Positions 55,381 through 64,000 of a DNA stretch of 64,000 bases are shown piece after piece. Made by a program: the position numbers and the translations under genes. This DNA comes from Planoprotostelium fungivorum (taxonomy: Eukaryota > Evosea > Variosea > Cavosteliida > Cavosteliaceae): positions 1-64,000 of the forward strand of contig MDYQ01000079.1 of NCBI GenBank assembly GCA_003024175.1, given 5' to 3'. The first letter of the stretch is position 1, and each line of letters begins with the position of its first letter. The notes below the pieces were generated by a model. The model was not told the origin of the DNA, made no database searches, and saw nothing but the letters and a program-made list of their open reading frames with translations.

Positions 55381-56748
55381 ATGGGAAACGAGCAGAGCAC
55401 ACCTGCACAAGGTGGATCGAGTATAGGCGGATTCCACGTCCTTCAGGTGCAAGATGGAAGCCCTGGAGCAGCCGCAGGTCTCGAATCGTATTTCGACTTC
55501 ATCACAGGAGCCAACGGAAAGGCTTATGTAAGTAGACGAGCTCTGTCATGATCTAAACGTGCGTCGTTGATTCAGATTGAATGATGGCAATACAGGAAAG
55601 AGAAGACCCTTCGTTTGTGGAGACGTTGAGACAAAACATACACAAACCCGTCGATCTCACAGTATACAACAGTAAGAACGACACCATTCGCAGTGAGTCC
55701 ATTTGCAACGTCATCCCTCTAACATATCATCACAAAATGGTCGCCCGACACTCATTCGATTCGACTCAGATGTGACCCTCGTTCCAAACGACACGTGGGG
55801 TGGCAGCGGTCTCGCCGGCATCAGCATACGATACTGCACAGTTGAAGTTGCCACCGAATTCGTGTGGCACGTTCTAGAGGTGATTCCGTCTCATCCATCA
55901 CCTGCCATCATGATGTTGACCTCTATCAGGTCCACGATAAATCTCCCGCGTCGAAGGCGGGGCTCGTGGCCAACACAGATTACATCGTCGGCACACCCGA
56001 TCAGCAGTTCAACAATTCGGAAGATTTTTACACTCTCATCCAGAACAACGAAGAGAAGTCCATCGTCCTCTACGTCTACTCGACTCAACAGGAGAGGATG
56101 AGACAGGTACGTCCATGCGAGAAGCATCCGATGATGATCATCATGTCACCTCTCACCACCGATGATGATGCTGAGTGTCAACAGGTACAGATTACCCCCA
56201 ATTCAGACTGGGGAGGTGAAGGCAGCATGGGCTGCGACGTCGGTTTCGGTCTCTTACATCGAATTCCCGTTCACACCACCAGCACCGGCATCCAGCGGAG
56301 GAATTACAATTCGACGGTGAGCACAATGGCAGACGAGAGAAAAAACTGAATCGTAGGGCAGTCAGTCCTGGTACCCGAGTACCCGGCCATCATGCAGTCT
56401 CTTCCAAACAAGCCCGAAGCTTCCAATTCTGCACCGGGAACGCCCAGCCCCGTCGAAAACGGTCCCGCCGTGTTGCCCGTACAAGCCGTAGAGCCCGCAG
56501 AAGTTTTGGCGGGAACGGCCTCTCCCCCCCTGTCTTCACCCCCGCTGGCATCACCCCCCGTGATGTCATCTCCGACGCAACTTGCGTCTCCAGTCTTGCA
56601 AAAACAGGCCACACCAAAGAGAGATACACCTGCACCCCTTCACTCACCGTTTGCAAAGAAAGAAGAAGAGAAGACGGAGGATCGAATTGTATCGGAGGAG
56701 GAAGCAGTGGCCGCTGTGACACAATCACTGGAAGAGGTTGAACTGTAG
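55381..56748 (+). CDS. GORASP: GRASP55/65-like Golgi stacking protein
   Basis: The start MGNEQSTPAQGG carries Gly-2, the expected N-myristoylation site for Golgi attachment. PDZ-like domain 1 has GFHVLQVQDGSPGAAAGLES and YFDFITGANGKAY, with TLVPNDTWGGSGLAGISIRY. Domain 2 has HDKSPASKAGLVANTDYIVG, DFYTLIQNNEEKSIVLYVYS and PNSDWGGEGSMGCDVGFGLL. These are the twin GRASP signatures. The C-terminal part is Pro/Ser-rich and acidic at its end (EEEAVAAVTQSLEEVEL), matching the regulatory region. About eight exons, roughly 350 residues. The gene follows the tRNA on the same strand. Confidence 0.93.
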
Positions 56749-57166
56749 GATATAAAGTGTTCTGATGGAGATCTCTCTGTCTTCTCTTTTGGATACGTTG
56801 ATGGATGATGAAGTTGACGCATCACGATGACAAATCACACGGTGTGATCTACATTCATGTGAGATACGCGATGAGCATGATTTAGGACCACACGATGACT
56901 TTACTCAGACGAAAACAAATGCTGGAGTTTTCGCTCCTTCGTCTGACGTTCTTCGTGTCGCGACACGAACGGACACAAAATATCCTCCTTTGAAAGGTCA
57001 CCTCTAAGTCCTTCACTGCCACAATGACTGCTGTATTGACTCCCGAACGACAGCGCATAGAACTCCACTCGGACGATTCGATAAGGGCACCACCGAACCC
57101 TCTATCGACTCTTCCGCAGGCTCATGCTTCCATCTGTTCATTTTTCAGCCGACCAACATCTTTCAC

Positions 57167-57615
57167 ATGAAGTCAGTCGCCATTCTTCTCGCCTTGTTGG
57201 CTTTGGCTTATGCCGTCACCCCCGCCGTGCAGGAGGTCGCTAAGCGTGATGGTGGTGTCATCACTTACTACAACTGCGAGAGTGGACAGCAGGGATCTTG
57301 CGGTGACTGGCTCAGCAACAACGACTACGTCGCTGCCGTCGTGAGTCTCCCTCTCTTTATCATCACAACACATTGGACATCGGCAATGACAACATTCTGA
57401 TTTGTCTAAAGGGAAACGCCATGTGGAACTCTGGACAAGTCTGGTGTGGAAGACAAGTGACCATCCAAGGACCAAGAGGAACCATCACCGTCACCATTAA
57501 GGACAGCTGCGGAGACGCTTGCGAATGGGGACACTTCGATCTGTGCCAGAATGCCTTCGCCCAGGTCGCTAACCTCGACGACGGTTACGTCGGTATCAAC
57601 TGGTGGTTCTCCTAA
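57167..57615 (+). CDS. Secreted barwin/expansin-like (RlpA-fold) protein
   Basis: The signal peptide SVAILLALLALAYAV is followed by a small domain with YYNCESGQQGSCGDW, GNAMWNSGQVWCGRQVTIQG, TVTIKDSCGDACEWGHFDLC and DDGYVGINWWF. These match the double-psi beta-barrel fold shared by barwin, expansins and RlpA. Two exons join at an intron 57340-57411, giving about 125 residues. It lacks a carbohydrate-binding extension. It may loosen or bind wall polymers of prey or of its own spore/stalk wall; this is inferred. The stop is 187 bp from the facing gene. Confidence 0.88.
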
Positions 57616-57801
57616 GTCACCACTCACATAGACACCGAACATGTTGAATAGACAATAGTGTAACATCATTGCATCTTCGATTCACACGTCTTTATCGTTC
57701 AAAGACGTTCGACACATCTAATGCACCGCTCTGACTCGTTTCCTCTTTAAACTTGATCATTCCTTCCATATTTCGACACGTACTGCCATCATCAGCCACC
57801 T

Positions 57802-60800
57802 CTATACTTCCAGCATCATCTTCACCTCTTTCGTATCAGCCAAAGTCGTATACTCGTAACCTCTCGGGTTGTTTTCCTCCCAAAGAGGTCTCATCATCTG
57901 TCTCTGTCTGCGGTTGTGCTCGACAAACGATTGAACCATGAAGAGGTGTCGCTTGAACATGTCGTTGCTGGCCAGAACAGCTGGAGCGTAAGCAGCTGTC
58001 TCCTGCAAAACTCTCGAAGCAGTGGCTTCTAAGATATGCGGCTCTTGAAGATGAGACGATGATGGTTCGTATCGATTTAGAGGAGGCGCATGACGGTGTT
58101 GTTGATCCGAGAGATTCGAAGTCTCTCGATTGGACGTGGAGGTTGACGTGAAGTGAGCGAGCTCATCTGAAGAAGCGTTAGACTCATGCAACGATGGAAC
58201 GTTACCTAATGAGAGTGGAGCCACGAGGCCACGAGGGGAAACCTGAACGTAACTCTCTTCTCTCTTCTCCATCGTAGAAGTGGGTCTATAGTGTGATGAT
58301 GAGGGAGCCGATCGATCAATGTGGAATGAAGATGATGGATGATGCTGATACGGCACTTCCATCGATGACCTCATCGCCTCAGTATGTCTTCCACTCTCTA
58401 CAAATCGTAACAGAGGAGAAGGCATCAGACTGGGCATCGACGTCAATTGCCGCGGCACCGCCGCGATACCTGCTGACGTCACCCAGTTGCAGTGACATCA
58501 TCCCCTCACTCTTTATGGAGCCTATGGCCAAGCTGAGCGATGCAGACTGGGCCTCTCTCAATTGTGCGAGTTGTAGTTCGATCCGTTTGATGCCCTCGGT
58601 GAGAGAATCGACGTTGCTACGGTAACCGTCCAGGTCTTTGGACCGCTGGTTCATCTCTTCGTTTAGATCTCTGTTGGAGAGAAAGGGAAGAGAAGTCAAG
58701 CCTGGTTGGATTAGGAGGGACGCGATGAAGATGGAAGATGATGTCGCACTCGATGATGTGGAGTAGGACGAGTCTGTCGTGAGGGAGTTGTCTGAATCGA
58801 ATGACTCTTGGAGTCTGTCTCTCCTCGGTGTCTTCTCTTTCTCTCCTCTCTTCTGTATCTTCTCTTTCTCTCCTCTCTCCTCTTCTCTCTTTTCTCGTCT
58901 CTCTTCTTTTTCCTTCTTTTGTACCTTCTGTACCTTCTTCTCTTCTCTTCCTCTCTCCTTGTTCTCCTTTCCTTTGCCAATCTGTTTCTTCTCCTCTTTT
59001 AACGGTGTGGACTGGATAGGCTTTGGAGTGACACCCTTCTTGACGTTCACGATAGGTTTTGAAGGTGTGACGTGTTTTGAGGGTGTGATGGGTTTAGGTG
59101 GGACCTTTGTCGGTGTCTTTTTCGGTGTCGCCTTCTTCTGTGGCTTCTTTGGTGAAGGCTCTTCATCGATCGATTCCTGACGGACGTCATCAGCTCACAT
59201 CGACATGATGTTGTGATGGTCACCTCTTCGAAATCGTCAGAAACATCTACTTCTTCTTCTTCAAACTCTTCTTCGTACTCTTCCGACACCTCTCCATTCG
59301 ATTCCGAACCTTCCACAGACTCTTCTTCGTATCCCTCCTCTACAGGCTCTTCAGACTCTTCAGAAGAATCTTCCTCTTCTGCAATGGACTTTTCCTCGAT
59401 TGACTGAGAGGATGTGAATCACGTGTGACATCATTGTCTCCACCTCTTCTTGGACGGATTCTTCTTCAAAGTTTTCCTCCACAGCTTCTGTGTAGTGTCA
59501 GGTGTGAAAGGGGATGGTGCATCGTGTCGAGATGAATGATGTACGACCTTCACTCTCTTCGCCCTCCTCCTCTACTTCTTTACTGTCTTCCTCCTCTTGG
59601 CTCTCCTCTTCTTCTTCCTCTTCTTCACTCTCTTCTTCTTCACTCTCTTCTTCTTCGCTCTCTTCTTCTTCACTTTCCTCTTCTTCACTCTCTTCCTCCG
59701 TCTCTTCTTCACTGCTCTCCCTCTCCTCCTTCTTCACCGCCCGGCTGCTCTTCACCTCCCTCACCAACTCTCTCAGGACTTCCTCTATCTCTATCCTCTT
59801 CTTCTTCTCTTCCTCTAGCTCTTCCATCCTCTTCTTTTCCTTCTCCTTCCTTCTCCTTCTCCTCTTCTCTCGTCTCTCGTGTCTCCTCCTCCTCTTCCTC
59901 TCTCTTCTCATCTTTTCTTCTCTATCGCGCTCGTGTCTCTTGTCTTCGTCTACCTCTCTCACCACCTCTTTGATGGCGTCATCACACATTATAATTCGTC
60001 ATGATGACGTCACACCTCTTCTAGGGTATAAGAAGTAGCCGCCCGAGTAGGAGAAGGGTTGAGGAGCCTCGGGGTGGGTGGAGAGTGTAGCGAGGGGATC
60101 GTCGGTCATAGTACCGGTGGTGCAGGATGTCTTTGTCAGCTCGGGTGGAAGTGTGTCGTTTCTCTCTCTCTGTGTCGCCTCTCCTACTTGGTGTTATGAT
60201 GTGTTGCGTGTGCTCTTTCATATGCATTGTGTGATGTAATATCAGGTGAAGCAGTGAGATATATGATGCATGTGATGTGACGTATGTGATGTATATTATG
60301 ATGTGATGTAATGTGATGTATGTTATGTGGTGTATGTTATGTGATGTATGTTATGTGATGTATGTAATGAGATGCAATCCACTGCTCACCCATGGTAGTG
60401 TGCTGGTTCTTCGGAACCTCTTGGAAGACTTCAAGATGAGTTGAGGTGGGCTTGTCGGTCAAGACTTGAGACGCCAAGCTGAGAAGTGATGCGGTCGACT
60501 GATGAACGGAACTAGTGGACATCCTACGGGCAGGAGTATCTGATGGAGTCACCTCTGCTGGTGTTTCTGGTCAACATCAGTCGATGATCGTGATGTCGAT
60601 GAGAGTGTCTCTCGTAGAGATCGCGCTCATGTTCACCAGGACATTACCTTTATCATCTGGTTCACTCGCTTCCGAAGAGAATAGATTTACGTCACCCCCG
60701 GAAGCTCTGATTACTATCACCATGGATCTTCCTGGAATTTTCCTCACCTCTCCAGGATCCCACTGCCAGAGTGGTAACGATCAGTAGACGATAGAGGTGA

Positions 60801-63146
60801 ACTCTCCGGGGAAGAAGTGATGTCAGGTCTCTCCACCTTTGGTTCCGTCTCAGATTTTCTATCGTGATGCCGTCCCACTTCACCTTTGATATGATGGGGT
60901 CTAAATTAAGCTTACCAGGTGCAGGTCGGGTGCTGATGGATATCGTGTCGCTGTGATGCGACGATGATGGTTGTGATGACGGTGAAGGTGCCATCGCAGC
61001 GAGGTACTCTGCATAAGCAGAAGAGATCTGTGGCGCTCCGTTTGAATTTTGAATCTCAGTCGTCGAGTGGGAAGATGATCGCATAAAATCCGCCGCAGTA
61101 GATACTTTCTGTGAAGTTGAAAATCTTGAGCCACGTGATCAAATACTCACTGCCATTCTCGAATTTTCTATCCTCTTCCCCATGTCTAAACTGATGTCGA
61201 GCTCATCTGTTTCTCATCATCATCGTGATGATGACATCATCGTCAAGGACGAAACGAAGGACGAAGATTCACCTTGATCGACACTGCTGCGATCGAGTGA
61301 TAGATTGAAATCGTACTTGTCCAATTCTTTCTTCTTATCCCGAACAAATTTCGGTTCCTCCACAGAGGAATAAAAATTTTCGAGATCATCATCTGATGTC
61401 TGAGAACGATCAATGGATTCTGCTGTATGTAATATTGTAGAGAAGAACGTGTGATCACCTTTTGATCGAAGCTGCCGCTCAGAGCAGCGAAGTCGATCTC
61501 GTCGGCTTCTAGACTGGCAATGAAATCGTCGTCGATGATTGCTGTTGAATGCAGTGAGAAGAATTGGAAGGTAATGATCATGAGCCGGAGCTCATTATGA
61601 GCACCGCGTTGCGATTGTGATGGATGATGATCTCACGTTTTGCAGGCTCTTCCTTCTTGTTCGTTTGATTATTGAGAGTCGACGAAGTGATAGTGGCTGC
61701 TTTGTTAAATACTAGCGGACTGGATGTCCTCTCTGGCTCTGAAGCATCAAAAGAAGAATGCAATACATCATCTTCAGAGCTATATCCAATCAGTCATCCT
61801 TCTATCATCTCAACTCGACTAATAATCATGACGCTACTCTTTTCTTCGAGTGTAACATGTATGTATGTATGATATAGGAAGACATGAAGGAGACGAGTTA
61901 CCTGTAATCTGCAGAGATTTTGGCCGGTTTTTTTGAGATTAAGAAATTCGTCGCTTTGAGGTGAGAGTATTCGTCAGATGAAGCCAAAGAGTTGTCATCT
62001 GCGAGTCATTTCACTCATCCCATTTTCCACGTGACAGAATGACACGAATACAGATGAAACATCTCATATCATGCATATTACTGACCTGATGATTTTGCAT
62101 CGACTTGTGCTGGCTTTACAAATCGATTTACATTCTGGCCGATCGTAGTTGGAGCGACGGCGACACGCTTCATCACATCCGATGTCGCTGCTCTTCATCA
62201 GCATCATCCCTCTCATGAACGAACGTAAAACCATCCATCCATATCATCTCACCCAAGCTGGCCGTCCGCGGTGGAGGTCGATGTATCGCCTCCTCTTCTT
62301 CACTGCTCGAAGGTGTCGTCTTCCTTACGAATCGATCGACCGTCTTTGTCAGCTCGTCAGCAGGTGCCGCGGCTTTCTGTGGAGGCTTCGCTGGGCTGAT
62401 GGTGCTGGGGGCAGGTTTGGAGAATCTCGAGCTCTGAGCTTGAGCGGCGGAGAAACGACCGGATGTGGTCTTTACGTCTGGAATTGGTGACGCTCTTTTG
62501 ACTGGGATTGGTTCGTTCTTCTTCACCTGATGATGTGTCGGTGGATATGATGATGAATGGAGAGGTGTGGAAAGAGGGGATGAAGGAGGATGTTTCTCAC
62601 TTGGTCTTTCGATTGTAAAGCCCTCTGAGCTTTCACGGAGAAGGATTCGCCGTCGCTGGAGTCTACGAGACTGTCATCACTGTTCCTCCTCTGAAGAGTG
62701 GGCTTCGTCACGGTAGCCTTCTTCTTACTATCGTGAATGTCAAGATGTGAAGCGGTGCTCATTGTCCAATGATCTCTCACGCGGCCGATGTCCTCCAATC
62801 ATCGTCAGAATCAGAATCACTTCCAAAGGTGGGATTGATCGTCAGACCTCCAGTCGACGTGATGGTCTTTCGAGCTGGCTCAACCACCGGATTCGCATTC
62901 TTCTTTGTCATCACGGGAGATCTAAAAAGAGATGAGTGAAAGAGAAGAAGTCGCCTCTCACTGTGTAGGTTTGGGCGAATTGAGCCCGATTCGATCAGCC
63001 AACGTCATGGACAGCAAATCTTTTCCTCCTTTCGGTTTAGAAGCTGAGATAGACCGCGATTTGTTCGGTGCGGCGAGCTGATTGGAGAAGTCGATCTCGA
63101 CATCGTCTAAATCATCAATGTCAAAGTTAACATTAAAGCGAGGCAT
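57802..63146 (-). CDS. C19orf44/DUF4614-like protein with Glu/Lys/Arg-rich middle
   Basis: The N-terminus MPRFNVNFDIDDLDDVEIDF is acidic, followed by Ser-rich and Pro-rich stretches. A strongly charged part at 59498-59989 (REEKMRRERKRRRRHERREK and runs of SEEEE) and another at 58711-59050 follow; both are low complexity. The C-terminal domain has HILEATASRVLQETAAYAPA, VLASNDMFKRHLFMVQSFVE and YEYTTLADTKEVKMML, matching the human C19orf44 DUF4614 end. The function is unknown; related proteins are sometimes linked to cilia. About 20 exons spread over 5.3 kb. A repeat-filled intron or gap at 60240-60380 leaves open that two genes are involved, split near 60110 (MTDDPLATLSTHPEAP). Confidence 0.6.
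60240..60380. repeat. ATG-rich simple repeat (GATGTATGTTATGTG type)
   Basis: Units of GATGTATGTTATGTG and shorter GTGATGTA forms recur for about 140 bp between exons of the DUF4614-type gene. No coding frame is kept. It behaves as an imperfect microsatellite. Confidence 0.7.
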
Positions 63147-63448
63147 ATTGATACTCCTGGCCGCTGTTGGCCAAATGGCCGTCTCAAATTCGGCTGATCG
63201 TCTTTGGATGAGGGCGATGCGATTTTGGGCGGGAGATTTTTTCGCCTCTCTTTACAAATGACAATTTTAGTCAACTGGACCATTAAGATGAATGAAATAG
63301 AAGCAAGTGAACTGGAAGCCCTGTGGACATGAGAGGAAGATGACGGCTACACTCATCTTATTGAGGCTTCATGCTGATAAATGACTCAGCCTTACGGCGT
63401 ACGATGTCTTTATTAATTCAGACTACATCGACAAGTTTCCGTCTGTTT

Positions 63449-64000
63449 TCACTCGATCTTCATATCAGCAACCAAAAGAACTCGAGCTCCTCCCTCCAAT
63501 AGCACTCGCCCTTCTTCTTCTCTCCATTCTACGTTAATGCGACCTCCTCTCTCGCTCATCTGCCTCGCCTTGTGCTCCCTCTTGTTGAGAATGGGAGACC
63601 AATATACGGCAAGGACGCAGTGAGCTGAACCAGTGGCAGGATCTTCATCTACACCTGTGTAGATGATGGATATTGCACTTCATTCTGATTCATATCACCT
63701 GCCCACGGTAAAAAGTACCGGCTGACGTAGTCGTGATCATCGTGATCGGATGATGCAAGTGACGTGATGATGATCCCTCTGACTTCGATTCCGTAATCGA
63801 GGCGTGTCATGAGAGAGAAGTTTGGCTTGGCGGCCAGAACATCGTCTGATGATCGCAACCTCACGAGGAGTTTATTAGATGAGGTGCAAGTCGATGTGTG
63901 CTCGATGTGATCTTCATCTACGCCCAACATCTGAAGAAGATGAGTGACATCGAGCTGGATACCTGATGTGGCCTCACTTCTCCTATGGAACGTAAAGTGG
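63449..64000 (-). CDS. PhzF-family isomerase/epimerase-like protein (partial)
   Basis: The C-terminal half is visible; the gene continues past the right edge. Exons have VRLRSSDDVLAAKPNFSL, GIEVRGIIITSLASSD, DYVSRYFLPWAGD, then after an intron the family signature EDPATGSAHC with VLAVYWSPILNK, and the end RVLLEGGARVLLVADMKIE. These match the PhzF superfamily (phenazine biosynthesis-like domain), whose eukaryotic members include PBLD. The substrate is unknown. The gap 63147-63448 between this gene and the DUF4614-type gene is the latter's upstream region and has a GGGCGGGAGATTTTTTCGCC stretch. Confidence 0.9.

Noticed and set aside
59514-60038. Ser/Leu-rich frames opposite the charged region
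   Set aside because: Mirror images of the Glu/Lys/Arg codons on the minus strand.

Overview
The window is eukaryotic nuclear DNA. Genes are split by many short introns, mostly about 40-60 bp with GTGAG donors, and they are packed tightly on both strands, sometimes only tens of bases apart. The gene set combines amoeboid-cell actin regulation (a CARMIL homologue), a radial-spoke head protein of motile 9+2 flagella, Golgi GRASP, Dicer-type RNase III, phospholipase D and mitochondrial proteins. This fits a free-living amoeboflagellate. A protostelid-type amoebozoan is my best inference, but the sequence alone does not prove it.

Layout. 1-3.5 kb is repeat-rich: a partial unknown CDS, three diverged 132-bp repeats, a poly-C run with an unresolved base, and a 147/157-bp satellite. 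3.5-11.5 kb (+ strand) holds a large secreted protein, tubulin cofactor B, a small membrane protein, a short-chain dehydrogenase and an EGF-like/7TM protein. 11.7-24.6 kb (- strand) holds phospholipase D, an EF-hand protein, an F-box/TPR protein and a DDX55/Spb4-type helicase. 24.7-35.4 kb holds a small coiled-coil gene, a helicase-less Dicer (- strand), an unknown gene, CARMIL and another unknown gene. 35.6-43 kb (- strand) holds a membrane protein, a mitochondrial-targeted protein, a CNNM/CBS-domain protein and a LysM-domain protein. 43.5-51.3 kb holds an HSP20 gene with an in-frame TGA, NHLRC2, a CAP/SCP secreted protein, a mitochondrial protein and HemW/RSAD1. 51.4-64 kb holds a WD40 protein, RSPH4A, tRNA-Phe(GAA), GRASP, a secreted barwin/expansin-like protein, a C19orf44/DUF4614-type protein and a PhzF-family enzyme cut by the window edge.

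Most of these are unrelated housekeeping genes and not a pathway cluster. The most unusual signal is in the introns. A short palindromic element built on TCTACAACG / CGTTGTAGA recurs in many introns in both orientations, sometimes supplying the 3' splice site, and has locally expanded into tandem arrays. A second intron class is built from TTTTATT-type runs. These look like introner-like or MITE-like intron sources. A second notable point is a compact Dicer (PAZ, two RNase III domains, dsRBD) with no helicase and an Asn in place of a catalytic Asp in RNase IIIb.

Exon boundaries were assigned by eye from GT-AG signals, reading frame and family conservation. Start codons and a few junctions are uncertain where stated. 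The CDS ranges given span introns.
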